Shown here piece by piece: positions 15,119 through 24,906 of a stretch of DNA of 64,000 nt; position 1 is the first letter of the stretch; the number at the start of each line of letters is the position of its first letter. The notes beneath the pieces were generated by a model. That model saw only the letters and a list, made by a program, of their open reading frames with translations. It did not search any database and was not told the DNA's origin. The DNA is from Acidobacteriota bacterium (GTDB lineage Bacteria > Acidobacteriota > Blastocatellia > Pyrinomonadales > Pyrinomonadaceae): the NCBI GenBank assembly GCA_003223025.1, contig QHXR01000004.1, positions 112,504 to 176,503 of the forward strand, written 5' to 3'. A program made the position numbers and the translations under genes.

Positions 15119-16729
15119 ATGAGATCAAATTTATTTTTTATACGACTATTTTCAGTTCTATCGCTTGCGATACTTTTTGTCGGTTCGTCATTCGCCCAAG
15201 GCAAGGGTAAAGGAGGCGGCGGCGGCCATGGTGGCGGCGGCGGTCAAGAGAAGCACGGTGGCGGAAATCCGGGCGGCGGAGGTGGCCAGAAGCACGGCGG
15301 TGGTAACCCATGGGGCGGAGGCGGCGGCCAGAATCGCGGCGGTGGAAATCCGTGGGGCGGCGGCGGTCAGCAGCGTCAGATCCGGCAGGCCCAACATCAG
15401 CAGGTTCAACAGCAGCGCCAGATGCAGCAGATGCAGCAACGTCAGGCACAGCGACAGCAGTTCGACGCGGCGCGGCAGCAGATGCAACAGCAGCGACAGT
15501 CGCAGCAGTGGCAGCAACGTCAGGCTCAGCAGGCACAGCGACAGCAGTTCGACGCCGCGCGACGACAGCAGATGCAGCAACAGCGTCAATGGCAGCGGGC
15601 TGATCAGCGTCAGCAGCGAGATACCGCGCGGCAACAGATGCAGCAACAGCATCAGTGGCAACAAGCGCAGCGTCAGCAGAATCGAGCCGCTCAGCAGAAC
15701 TGGGGACAGATCCGAAGGCAGCAGGCGTTCGATGCGAAACAGCAGCGTGATTATTTAAAGGACCAAGTGCGTGCGAATCGCGATGCCTGGAAGTTCCAGC
15801 AGCGGCAGCAGCGATTAGACGACCGTTCTTATCGCGGTTCACAGAGACAGTATCAGCCGACATTCCGCCCGTACTATCGGCAGGATAATGAATGGCAGAA
15901 CAATGGTTACGCGTACACGGCACCGAGCTATCCGAGCTACAACTCTCAGCCGTATTACCAGCCGTATTCGAATTACGGATACCAGACCTATCAGACGTAT
16001 CCGAACTATGGTTACCAGAACTATGGATACCAGGCTTATAACAGCTATCCGACCGGTATCTTTGAATACGCGGATGACTACGCTCCGTACTATTCGGGTT
16101 ACGGAAACGGCGGCGGCCTCGACTGGAAGAGCCTTCTCTTCCGAAGCGTGTTAGCGGCGTTCTTCTCGAATGGTGACAATAACGGTTACCTCGATCCGTA
16201 CCCGCAGTATGCGAGCGCCTATGACGACGGCTACGGTTACTCGCCAAGGTATGCTCGTTACTATCAGCCCGTGACATACAACACGTTTGGTTACGAGCCG
16301 GCGTATAACTACTACGAACCCGCGGCCTACTATGGTTACGACCAGTACGCCAACTACGGATTGCCGCAGGATTCGTATTACGGTCCGGTGCCGTACGACG
16401 ATCTGCAGGACATTTACTCCGGCGGAATCGCAGGTGAGTTAATTCAGCGTTCTCTCGGAACAGGATATTGTCAGGGATTGCTCGAAGGCCAGCAGGCGCG
16501 TCGTAGAGGTTGGGGCGACAATTATTACAATGACCCGTACCTTTACGAGCAAGCGATCTATGATCCTTATTCGACGAGCCTGGGTGACAATCGACGCTAC
16601 TTTAGCGAAGGTTACGAACTGGGTTATCAGGATGCTCTCAGGGGTCGCGATGAGTTTGATCTCCGCGATGGCGGCAACGTCGACCTCGTAAGTTTGCTTA
16701 TCGGTAGTGCTTTGACCTTGAGAAGTTAA
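15119..16729 (+). CDS. Secreted Gly/Gln/Tyr-rich low-complexity protein
   Basis: 536 aa from the ATG at 15119, preceded by AAGGGAGG; the frame opens further upstream without such a site. After a Sec signal peptide (ending SSFAQ) come three compositional blocks. The first is a Gly/His/Asn block with repeats such as KHGGGNPWGGGGG. The second is a Gln/Arg block of about 150 residues (QQMQQQRQ and RQQFDAAR units, likely helical). The third is a Tyr/Asn/Pro/Ser-rich block (NYGYQTYQTYPNYGYQNYG). A more ordered C-terminus has GYCQGLLEGQQARRRGWG and GYELGYQDALRGRDEF. Such composition is seen in matrix, adhesive and phase-separating proteins; no enzymatic motif is visible. A role in extracellular matrix is a guess. 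Confidence 0.75.
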   Translation: MRSNLFFIRLFSVLSLAILFVGSSFAQGKGKGGGGGHGGGGGQEKHGGGNPGGGGGQKHGGGNPWGGGGGQNRGGGNPWGGGGQQRQIRQAQHQQVQQQRQMQQMQQRQAQRQQFDAARQQMQQQRQSQQWQQRQAQQAQRQQFDAARRQQMQQQRQWQRADQRQQRDTARQQMQQQHQWQQAQRQQNRAAQQNWGQIRRQQAFDAKQQRDYLKDQVRANRDAWKFQQRQQRLDDRSYRGSQRQYQPTFRPYYRQDNEWQNNGYAYTAPSYPSYNSQPYYQPYSNYGYQTYQTYPNYGYQNYGYQAYNSYPTGIFEYADDYAPYYSGYGNGGGLDWKSLLFRSVLAAFFSNGDNNGYLDPYPQYASAYDDGYGYSPRYARYYQPVTYNTFGYEPAYNYYEPAAYYGYDQYANYGLPQDSYYGPVPYDDLQDIYSGGIAGELIQRSLGTGYCQGLLEGQQARRRGWGDNYYNDPYLYEQAIYDPYSTSLGDNRRYFSEGYELGYQDALRGRDEFDLRDGGNVDLVSLLIGSALTLRS

Positions 16730-16756
16730 CTGCCTTAAATTTGTCCTCAGGATTTC

Positions 16757-16786
16757 AGCCTCGCCGATGTTTCGGCGAGGCTTTTT
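16757..16786 (+). terminator. Intrinsic terminator
   Basis: GCCTCGCCG / CGGCGAGGC stem with a six-base loop and a T-run, 28 bp after the stop codon. Confidence 0.88.
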
Positions 16787-16867
16787 AGCGCTCTGATCCG
16801 GAAATGAATTCTTTTGCGTTTTAGAAAGAAATACGCTATTTGTTTATCCTTTCCTCGTTCTTCCAAC

Positions 16868-19800
16868 ATGAAAAGATTTCTTCTTGCTTTATCCCTCTGC
16901 ACAACGCTTCTCGCGGGTCTGTCGTATTTCCTTTTCCCATCGACGCAGGCCGCCGAGAATCCGCTGCTGGTGTTACTCGATCTGCCTGCACCGCCGCCGC
17001 TCAACCCCCAGGTTCCGCTCGATGCCGAGAACCGACCTGCAAACTTTTACGACAAAAGCCATCCGCCGGGGGACGACAGTCCGATCGAGGACCTGCTCGA
17101 TTATTGGACGACGCAGAGCTCCGCTTATACCGAGCTTGGTTTCAACCCCGCGCCGTCAGAGAAGGCACTCGATCGATTGATCGCCGAAGTCGATAAGGAT
17201 AACGAGAAGGTTTACCGATTTCTGAACACGTTCCGAGGATCGAAGAAGGCCGCGGACCTGGTCAAAGAGATCTACGACAAGAGCCACGCGGGAAACGAGG
17301 AGGAGCGAAACAAACGTACCGTGCTAAAGCGGTGGCTGACGATGAACAGCCCTTACTTCAGTTCCGACCTCGCCCGCGACGCAGCGAAGGCCGGAGACGT
17401 GAACGAATACGTCGATCACCAGGAAGAACTTCTCGCACTCGGCCGCGTCGACTGGGAGCGAGCCCGTCCGATCGTCGATCGGCTCTACAACAGCGGCGGA
17501 CAAGTTTCTCGAGTCCTCGCTCGGTGGGCTTTGTATCGAAACGCATTAGATACTAACTCGCTCGATGACATCGAACGATATCGGAGCGAGCTGAAGTCGG
17601 TCGTCGAGGATAAAACGGCGACGGCCGGAATGCGCGATCTCGCATTCGACGCTCTGGTCAAAGAAAAGGAATGGGACGGTCGCGACGAATGGTATTACAC
17701 GCTGCTGTCGGATGAGACGCTTGACGATCTGCAAGTCGGCGGTAGGACGTACACGGGATTGACGACGATCATGTATTACTCGCCGGCCGAAAGCTATGTC
17801 GAGAAGATGATCGAGCTTACGAAGAGCGATAACAAGACCGTCAGAACCGCGGCGGCGAAGAACCTGTTTCAGCGCTTGAATCCGACCAATCCGAATGTCA
17901 TCCGAGCCCTGCTGCCGTGGCTTGAAAATCCGAAGTGGATCAACGGTGATCCTAATGGTCGATCTCAACTCGTGTATGCGCTGCAAACGACAAAAATTCC
18001 CGAAAGCGTCCCGGCTTTGATCGCATCGCTCGATGAGAAGATGGTCGTACAGGCTTCTTCAAACACGATGGCGAATGCTAATTCAATGTCGCGAGCGATG
18101 AATTCCGCCGTAGCCAATATCACGCGAAGCCCAGCGAACGCCGCCGTGTATGCACATCAAAACCGGACCGAGACTGTTTATCCGATGAGATTTGCGGCGG
18201 TCCCGGCGATCGCATTTCAAGAAGATCCACGAGCCGTGCCCGCACTCCGAAGGATCCTGAACGAATCTGCGCAGACGTACGAAAAGAGCGCCATTGTCCT
18301 CGCTTTATTCAAGTGTGGAGGTTTTTCCATCCCCGAACAGGTCGAAGCGCTTGAGCAAGTCGCTCGCGAGAGCGAAAGCCTTGAAGTCCCATCGGGCATG
18401 TCGAATGGCGTCGCCTCGATCTCGAACATGAAAGGCAGTCTCCTGCCCTCGCTCATCATGGCGCGCGAAGCCGATACAAAAGTGCTTCTCGGTGCCTACA
18501 TCGCGGCGATGTCCGACACACCGAGCAACGATCTCGCACGCGCCGTCGTTGACAGGATCGTCGAACTCGATCGCTCCGATCCGAAGACGTCCCGAACGCT
18601 TCGCCGGATCGTCACCTCATGGCGCGGAGCGGTGATCAACTCTCTTTTGCTTCGCGATCTCAAGAACAAACGAGTCGAGACCGATGCGATTCTAAAACTG
18701 CTAACGGTTCGTAAGGAGCTTCGCGAAACGCAGCAGGCGGATGTGTACGAACTGCGGACCGGAGATGCGATATCGCTTGGGATCTCCGCGTGTCTTCTCG
18801 AAGATGCGAACGATTACGAAGCGATCCTGAATGGCCCGAGCGATGCAACAAAGACCGCGATGCTCGCATGCGCGCGATTGATCCGAGCTCCGCTTCCGGT
18901 TGAGAAGGTCGCGACTCATGTCCATAGCAAAGATAAACTTCTCGCACTCGCCGCCGAGCGCTATCTCGAAAGCGAAGATTCGCCCGAAGCTCGGCGAGTC
19001 GTGCTCGCACTTCATCCGAACGAGGCGGTGATCCTCGGTGCAACCACCGCGTTTTATCCGGCGGGCCAACAGGTATCGATCAACCCTTTGCTGTCTTCAC
19101 TGTTTGCGACCGTCAGCCCATATCATGCAAGGTCGTGGCGCCAGTGGTACATGGGCCCATACCAACAAGGAGTTGACGCCGACTTCGAAAAACGATTGCG
19201 CGAGGAAGTGATCAAATCTCCCGATCTTCTCGGTGTGTACAACTGGGACGAAAATTCGATTCGCATTTATAAGGATAAGGCGGTGCTCAGTTGGGAAGCC
19301 GATCCCGCACGCTATCGCGAACGGGTGCTGACGACGGATGAATTCGAACGATTCAAGGGACTTTTGTCGCACTTCAAAGCCGACGAACAGCCGCCGTATT
19401 TGTCCTGCATCACGGACGCATGCAAGACGAAACAGCTTCTGATGCTCGGACGAAACGGTGGGCGTCGCGTGTTCGTGAAGGCTGTCACGATGCCGCCGTT
19501 CTTTGCCGAGCTGGATCGGACATTCGAAGAGATGCGGGCTCAGCCGTCAACGATCAAGTACTGGGCGAGCAAAGATGTTCCGGGGCTCGAGCTTCTATTC
19601 GCAAACGATGATCTCGACGCTATTGCGGTTTGGAAGAACGGCGACGATCTGCGACTTCTCATCGGCGACAAAGCAAAGCGCGTTGAGCTCGATAGTGCGA
19701 TGGAGGAGTTCGCCGAGAATCTACCCGAAGACAGCGATTCGCCCGACGCTGAAAGCGATTACGACACGGACCCGCGGATCGCAAAGGAAAGGGCCAAGCG

Positions 19801-20584
19801 TGCGTACGAGGTGTATGGATGGCGCAGCCTCGTCGCCGGTGAACTCGGTGCGGTCGTGGCGCAGCCGGCGGAGATCGGATACATTCCGCCGATGGATGAG
19901 TTTGCGGTCCTCCCGGATCGGGCGGCATGGAAAGCGCGGGCCGGAGCGATGGAGATCAGAGCCGACGAAAAAGGTCTTTATAAGATCGCGGCCGGAAAGT
20001 TCACAAAGATCAAGACCGGATATTTCGAAGGTCCGGTCGTCACGCCCAACGGCCGCTGGGTCGTCGTAACGAACTATGACGACGATCGCGGCGGAGAGCT
20101 CGTTCGCGTAAACCTTCAAACGAATAAACAATTCCCTATTCAGTCCGACGATCGTCCGGCGTATCAGGCGATCGCGTGGGTGCCCTCGGTCGGACGCGTT
20201 CTCGTCGGTCCGTTTCAAAATGAGTATGAATACTCCGAAGACAGTCGGGATCGTTCTGCGAACACCAGCGAACGATACTCTTTCCTCGATCCGGAAACCG
20301 GCCGTCTTACGCCGGCCACCGGTGACGTTCGGCCGCTCGTGCAGCAGACGTATCGAGCTCTCCAGCCCGCGTCTACGCCGCTCGATTTTTGGGTTGCGAT
20401 TCCAGGCGAGGACGAAACAACGATCGGGATTTACAACACTCGGACCCTCACTATCCGGTCCTTACTAAAGTTATCGCGAATCGGATTCGACAGCATGAAC
20501 ATGTGGGTCGACGAGCCTGCCCAAAAGGCCTATTTCGTTTATGAAGGGCATGTTCTTTCCGTGCCGATAAAGATAAAGGGATAG
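16868..20584 (+). CDS. Giant secreted HEAT-repeat-like protein, paralog A
   Basis: 1,238 aa from the ATG at 16868, which opens with a signal peptide (KRFLLALSLCTTLLAGLSYF, cleavage near TQAAE). Just after it is LLDLPAPPP, then DDSPIEDLLDYW. The middle, about residues 150-750, is alpha-helical with HEAT/armadillo-like units (SDNKTVRTAAAKNLFQRLNP and DPRAVPALRRIL). ERYLESEDSPEARRVVLALH follows, and the last 300 residues are beta-rich with propeller-like segments (VTPNGRWVVVTNYDDDRGGE). It is a paralog of the next gene and shares these motifs in the same order. No function is known. Size and export suggest a periplasmic or surface scaffold. Confidence 0.75.
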   Translation: MKRFLLALSLCTTLLAGLSYFLFPSTQAAENPLLVLLDLPAPPPLNPQVPLDAENRPANFYDKSHPPGDDSPIEDLLDYWTTQSSAYTELGFNPAPSEKALDRLIAEVDKDNEKVYRFLNTFRGSKKAADLVKEIYDKSHAGNEEERNKRTVLKRWLTMNSPYFSSDLARDAAKAGDVNEYVDHQEELLALGRVDWERARPIVDRLYNSGGQVSRVLARWALYRNALDTNSLDDIERYRSELKSVVEDKTATAGMRDLAFDALVKEKEWDGRDEWYYTLLSDETLDDLQVGGRTYTGLTTIMYYSPAESYVEKMIELTKSDNKTVRTAAAKNLFQRLNPTNPNVIRALLPWLENPKWINGDPNGRSQLVYALQTTKIPESVPALIASLDEKMVVQASSNTMANANSMSRAMNSAVANITRSPANAAVYAHQNRTETVYPMRFAAVPAIAFQEDPRAVPALRRILNESAQTYEKSAIVLALFKCGGFSIPEQVEALEQVARESESLEVPSGMSNGVASISNMKGSLLPSLIMAREADTKVLLGAYIAAMSDTPSNDLARAVVDRIVELDRSDPKTSRTLRRIVTSWRGAVINSLLLRDLKNKRVETDAILKLLTVRKELRETQQADVYELRTGDAISLGISACLLEDANDYEAILNGPSDATKTAMLACARLIRAPLPVEKVATHVHSKDKLLALAAERYLESEDSPEARRVVLALHPNEAVILGATTAFYPAGQQVSINPLLSSLFATVSPYHARSWRQWYMGPYQQGVDADFEKRLREEVIKSPDLLGVYNWDENSIRIYKDKAVLSWEADPARYRERVLTTDEFERFKGLLSHFKADEQPPYLSCITDACKTKQLLMLGRNGGRRVFVKAVTMPPFFAELDRTFEEMRAQPSTIKYWASKDVPGLELLFANDDLDAIAVWKNGDDLRLLIGDKAKRVELDSAMEEFAENLPEDSDSPDAESDYDTDPRIAKERAKRAYEVYGWRSLVAGELGAVVAQPAEIGYIPPMDEFAVLPDRAAWKARAGAMEIRADEKGLYKIAAGKFTKIKTGYFEGPVVTPNGRWVVVTNYDDDRGGELVRVNLQTNKQFPIQSDDRPAYQAIAWVPSVGRVLVGPFQNEYEYSEDSRDRSANTSERYSFLDPETGRLTPATGDVRPLVQQTYRALQPASTPLDFWVAIPGEDETTIGIYNTRTLTIRSLLKLSRIGFDSMNMWVDEPAQKAYFVYEGHVLSVPIKIKG

Positions 20585-20624
20585 TGGCCCAATTCGAGTG
20601 AGCATCGTGCGTTTGCGTTAGATT

Positions 20625-20655
20625 GACCTCGTCGGATTCCGACGAGGTCTTTTTT
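20625..20655 (+). terminator. Intrinsic terminator between the giant paralogs
   Basis: Eleven-bp stem GACCTCGTCGG / CCGACGAGGTC, three-base loop, six Ts. It indicates the two paralogs are separate transcription units. Confidence 0.9.
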
Positions 20656-20757
20656 CGGATCGTCCGCAGTTTATTATTTTGGACGTCAAGCAACTTCTTT
20701 CTTGTCCGCCAATACTAATTGACTATAATTTGCGTTACCCCCCGACTCAGAAATCTT

Positions 20758-23700
20758 ATGCGTTCGACTCTTCTCACACTTTGCCTGTCTCTGCTTTTTC
20801 TGAGCACTGTCACGGCGCAGTCCGCCAACAGAGAAAAGCTTCTCAGGAATTTGCTCGACCTGCCGGCACCGGCTCCGAGTCAACCTGATGCGAGCGACAA
20901 ACCGGAGACGGCTGAAGGACCCGGCGGACTTTACCGGTCGAAAAATATACCGCCCGACGACGCTCCGCTCGAGGACCTACTGGAGTATTGGAAGGGGCAG
21001 CGTTATTCGCCGGCAACGATCTCATACAGACGGCGGATGTCTGCACGGACTGCGGAACGGATACTGGATCATCTAAAAGATAATCCTACTTTGATCCCCA
21101 CTTATCTCGGTGGTTTTCCGACGGACGATCGGACCGCGGGTCAACTCCGGGACATTTACAGATCGTCGAAGGAAGGCGATTCGGCAGAGGTGTTCCTCAA
21201 TTTGCAGCAGTGGCTGACGAACAACACGACAGACGGTGTTGCCGAGCTCTCGAGAGTCGTCCGAAAGATCCGCGATAATAATGATTACGTATCGAATCAA
21301 TTTCAGGTCGCTCTCCAGTCGCTAGCCAGAGTCGATTGGGACGCGGCGAGGCCGCATGTCGAACGACTCGAGTTCGACGGATCCAATCCGCACTCGCAGA
21401 TTCTTGCGTACTGGACCAGATACACCCATGCACTCGCCGAAAACAATTCGAGCGATATCGAAACTTACCGGCGCAAGTTGCAGCAGGTCGTGGAAGATCG
21501 ATCCGCGCGATATTCCCAGCGCGATCTGGCAATGGACGCGCTCGTGGACGGCGGGAATTGGGATGGTCGTGACGCTTGGTACATGTCGCTCTTTTCCGAC
21601 GAGACTTTGCTCGAGATCCAGGACAACGGCTACACCGGGATGACGACGCTCATGAACGCATCGGCATCGCCGGAGGAATGGATGGATCGTTTCTTGTCGC
21701 TTGTGAAAAGCGATAACAAGGCTGCCCGGTCGGCGGGAGCTCGCAATTTGATGAGCATCTACAACGGCCAACCGCAGATCCTTGAGGCTCTTCTACCGTG
21801 GGTCGCAGATGCAAACTGGGCGAAGGAATCTCAATTTTCTGAACGAAGAAGACTGATCGAGGCACTCGGAGATATCGATGTTCCCGGAAGCTTGCCGGCG
21901 TTGATGTCCGTCGTGTCGAACGAATCCGACAATGGATGGTCGACGGCAGTTGCGGCCATTGCCAAGAGGAAGGATCCGCGAACCGCACCAGCGCTTCGTT
22001 CACTGTTGACCAAAACGTCGGGCGATCTGCGCCGGATGGTCATCGGCGCTCTTGTCGCGTGCGGAGCGATGTCTGCCGACGAGCAAATGACGGATGTCGA
22101 AGTGTACGCGGCAATGTCGTTGACCGAGGAGGGCCGAGTTGCGCTCGAGCTCGACGCACATTCTGAATACTCCGTTGACTATGATGACGACGAAGCTTCG
22201 AAGGCCCCAAAGAAATTCTCTCTTCCCATCGAAGTCGTGATCGGTAAGGCGCTCGCTGATGTAGACGAACCTGACGAGTCTCTCGCTGCGCTGGCGATCG
22301 AACGCGCAAAAGCGGTTCAGATAAAGAATCCCGAACTCTCCGCGAAGTTGACCGAAATAATCAACGGCTGGAGCGGTCGGCCAATTTATCTCGAGCGAGT
22401 GCGACGGATCCGGACCGGCGAAACGGATCTCGATAACATCATCGGGTTGCTTGCCGAGCGCGCGACTGTCCGCGAAAAGATTCCGAACGAGTTAAATGCG
22501 TTGCGCTCGGCAAGCGGCGTGGCTCGTGGAGTAGGTGCATGTCTTACTGAAAGAGACGACGAGTTTCTCAGTATCATCTCGGACGATGATGTTGAATCAC
22601 AGGTCGCAATGCTCGGGTGTGCGCGGCTTTTGAGAACGAATCTTCCGGTTAAAGATATTGCTCGGATGTTTGATAGTCCGAACGCAATGCTGAAAGAAGC
22701 TGCGGAAAGATATCTCGAATCCGAGGGTAGTCTTGACGCTCGTCGAATCGTGTTAGCCAGACATCCGGGCGAAGCCAGACTGCTTGGCTCTCATTCGGCA
22801 TTCATGCCCGATCCGAAGAAGGTCGAGTCCAGCAGTTATCTGGACGAACTTTTTAAGACCGTTAATGCGAAGTCGTATATCGCATCTCTGCCTAACCTGC
22901 GTGCATTCGAGCGAAAGCTTCAGACCGAGATCAAAGAAGATAAGAACCTCATCGCGATATTCGCGCAGCTTCCGGAAGGCAAGAGTCAACAACAAGTCGT
23001 CCGCCTTTACAAAGATCGGTCGACTTACACTTATTATGACGATCCGGCTCGCTCTTGGAGTCGAAACCTAACTGATAAGGAGTACGCGAATTTCTACAGT
23101 TCGATCGTTAGCAACAAGATCGACTCCCTTTCGCCAACCCTACATGGATGTAACGACGTCGACGCTCGCTGTCCGGGTGCGGAGTTCGTTCTGCTTGGCC
23201 GCGACGGCGGTCGGCGAGTCTTTTTTTCCGGTTATCCTTACGGACATGAAATTCATGCGGTCGATGAACAGTTCGAAACTCTAAAGACAACGGGTGAACT
23301 TAAGTTAAGTTATCGTCTGGCCGACAAGATCAAGGGGCTGGAAGTCATCGTGGCGGATAGCAACTTCCCGGTATATGCCGTCTGGAAGCGCGGCACCGAT
23401 CTGCGTTTTCTCGTTTCCGATCTTGCGCTCGCACAAAGCGTGCAAAAGGATCTTGCAGAAAAGCTCAAATCGGAGAGCATTCCGGAGACAGACGACGAAG
23501 ATGAGGCGGTGACGAGAGCTCGCCAGACTAAAATCTTTGAACTCCAACAGCAACTTCGTGAAGAAGCGATGGGAAAAGAATTGTCATGGCGGACTCTCGA
23601 AAAAAGCACGGTTGGTCCGATTGTCCAACAACCGGACGGCATGAATCTGTTACGCCGGCTAGCCGAGATCCCGCCGAATTATAGATCAAGCTTTTTCAGA

Positions 23701-24426
23701 TCCGCCGGCCCGATCGACGGCGCGGATGGCGTTTACGCAAGCCGATACGAAAACGGTCTGTTCCGCGATCAAGCCGGTGAGCCGGTGAAGATCAGAGAAG
23801 GTCGATACGAAAGGGCGGTGGCGTCGCCCGACAAGACCTGGGCCGCAGCGACAAAATTTACCGACGACGACAAAAAAGTTATCGCGCGTTTGAATCTGCG
23901 CACAGGTCGGGAGTTCTTGTTAAGCCTTCCAAATGCGAACGGACTTTACCCGATCGCCTACGTTCCGTCGCTCGCAAAAGTGCTGCTCTATCGCGGCCCC
24001 GATGCCCCGCGGGAAGAGTTTGGTTTCGGAATGAATGACGACGACGTTGCGGACGACGAAGATCCCGCCGAAACCAAAGATTCGAGCTCGACGGCATCTC
24101 CGGGAAAAGCCGAATACTATTTGCTTGACCTTCCAACGGGCGCCGTACGTCCGGTCAAGGGTGAATTTCGTCCGATCGAAGAGCGGCCGTACAGACCGCT
24201 TCAGGCATCATCCACGCCCGGCAGCGCATGGGCGGCGGTCTATGATCGGGAATCGAATTCTACGCAAGTCGGCTTGTATCAGGAAAGGACATTTACATTC
24301 GTTCCGATCACGACGTTGCCGGAAATTCGGCTGAGAAGCACCGATATCTGGGTAAGTGAGGACGACAAAAAGGTCTATTTCGTATATCAGAATCACCTGC
24401 TCGCGGCTCCGCTGGGTACGCTTTGA
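20758..24426 (+). CDS. Giant secreted HEAT-repeat-like protein, paralog B
   Basis: 1,222 aa from the ATG at 20758; the frame extends to 20719 but the signal peptide (RSTLLTLCLSLLFLSTVTAQ) begins at the chosen start. It has the same order of motifs as paralog A: LLDLPAPAP, DDAPLEDLLEYW, SDNKAARSAGARNLM, DPRTAPALRSLL, ERYLESEGSLDARRIVLARH, FVLLGRDGGRRVFF and a C-terminal beta-rich part. It is clearly diverged from paralog A along its whole length, so the duplication is old. A and B may be partners in one complex or specialised copies. Confidence 0.75.
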   Translation: MRSTLLTLCLSLLFLSTVTAQSANREKLLRNLLDLPAPAPSQPDASDKPETAEGPGGLYRSKNIPPDDAPLEDLLEYWKGQRYSPATISYRRRMSARTAERILDHLKDNPTLIPTYLGGFPTDDRTAGQLRDIYRSSKEGDSAEVFLNLQQWLTNNTTDGVAELSRVVRKIRDNNDYVSNQFQVALQSLARVDWDAARPHVERLEFDGSNPHSQILAYWTRYTHALAENNSSDIETYRRKLQQVVEDRSARYSQRDLAMDALVDGGNWDGRDAWYMSLFSDETLLEIQDNGYTGMTTLMNASASPEEWMDRFLSLVKSDNKAARSAGARNLMSIYNGQPQILEALLPWVADANWAKESQFSERRRLIEALGDIDVPGSLPALMSVVSNESDNGWSTAVAAIAKRKDPRTAPALRSLLTKTSGDLRRMVIGALVACGAMSADEQMTDVEVYAAMSLTEEGRVALELDAHSEYSVDYDDDEASKAPKKFSLPIEVVIGKALADVDEPDESLAALAIERAKAVQIKNPELSAKLTEIINGWSGRPIYLERVRRIRTGETDLDNIIGLLAERATVREKIPNELNALRSASGVARGVGACLTERDDEFLSIISDDDVESQVAMLGCARLLRTNLPVKDIARMFDSPNAMLKEAAERYLESEGSLDARRIVLARHPGEARLLGSHSAFMPDPKKVESSSYLDELFKTVNAKSYIASLPNLRAFERKLQTEIKEDKNLIAIFAQLPEGKSQQQVVRLYKDRSTYTYYDDPARSWSRNLTDKEYANFYSSIVSNKIDSLSPTLHGCNDVDARCPGAEFVLLGRDGGRRVFFSGYPYGHEIHAVDEQFETLKTTGELKLSYRLADKIKGLEVIVADSNFPVYAVWKRGTDLRFLVSDLALAQSVQKDLAEKLKSESIPETDDEDEAVTRARQTKIFELQQQLREEAMGKELSWRTLEKSTVGPIVQQPDGMNLLRRLAEIPPNYRSSFFRSAGPIDGADGVYASRYENGLFRDQAGEPVKIREGRYERAVASPDKTWAAATKFTDDDKKVIARLNLRTGREFLLSLPNANGLYPIAYVPSLAKVLLYRGPDAPREEFGFGMNDDDVADDEDPAETKDSSSTASPGKAEYYLLDLPTGAVRPVKGEFRPIEERPYRPLQASSTPGSAWAAVYDRESNSTQVGLYQERTFTFVPITTLPEIRLRSTDIWVSEDDKKVYFVYQNHLLAAPLGTL

Positions 24427-24532
24427 ATCCACCGTTTTGTCCTGTGGATTTGTCTTTTTGGCTTTGAAAGTGGTTTAATGACAGTTCGCTTTCAGGGCGG
24501 AAATCTTAGCCGAGAGGAGGTGAGACAATAAA

Positions 24533-24772
24533 ATGGCTTATATTACAGTAAATGCAAACGAATCGATCGAAAGCGCACTGCGCCGATTCAAACGCAAAGT
24601 GATCTCCGAAGAGATCATCAAGGACCTTAAGAAACACGCTCACTTCATTCCGCCGGGACAGAAGGCAAAGCTCAAATCGGTAAACGCGCGCAAGCGCAAT
24701 CGCCGACGCTTCCGTCAGCAGCGTCCGATGAACGCGGGACCTAGACCGATGGGCGGTGGACCCGGAAGATAG
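24533..24772 (+). CDS. rpsU: Ribosomal protein bS21
   Basis: 79 aa, with AYITVNANESIESALRRFKR and KHAHFIPPGQKAKLKS typical of bS21 of the 30S subunit, needed for efficient initiation near the mRNA exit platform. A strong GAGAGGAGG precedes the ATG. The C-terminus is extended by an Arg-rich and then Gly/Pro-rich tail (RRRFRQQRPMNAGPRPMGGG), as in some non-enterobacterial bS21 proteins. The gene stands alone and is followed by a hairpin-forming stutter repeat. Confidence 0.93.
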   Translation: MAYITVNANESIESALRRFKRKVISEEIIKDLKKHAHFIPPGQKAKLKSVNARKRNRRRFRQQRPMNAGPRPMGGGPGR

Positions 24773-24778
24773 CTATTT

Positions 24779-24900
24779 CGTGAATAGTAAATCGTGAATC
24801 GTGAATAGTAGGCCTCCTATCGAGCCAGCTACTATTCACGATTTTCTATTTGCTGTGCACCAGTTACTATCACGATTTACGATTCACAATTTACGATTCA
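24779..24900. repeat. Self-complementary stutter repeat filling the rpsU-surE spacer
   Basis: Units of GTGAATCGTGAATAGTAAAT on the left half and the complementary TACTATTCACGATTTAC-type units on the right. CGTGAATAGTA at 24800-24810 pairs exactly with TACTATTCACG at 24830-24840. The same motif family occurs at 5195-5215. It may serve as terminator and spacer. Confidence 0.75.
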
Positions 24901-24906
24901 GGAAAC

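Noticed and set aside
15138..16277. 379-aa minus-strand ORF
   Set aside because: Shadow of the low-complexity Gln/Tyr-rich gene; composition mirrors its repeats.
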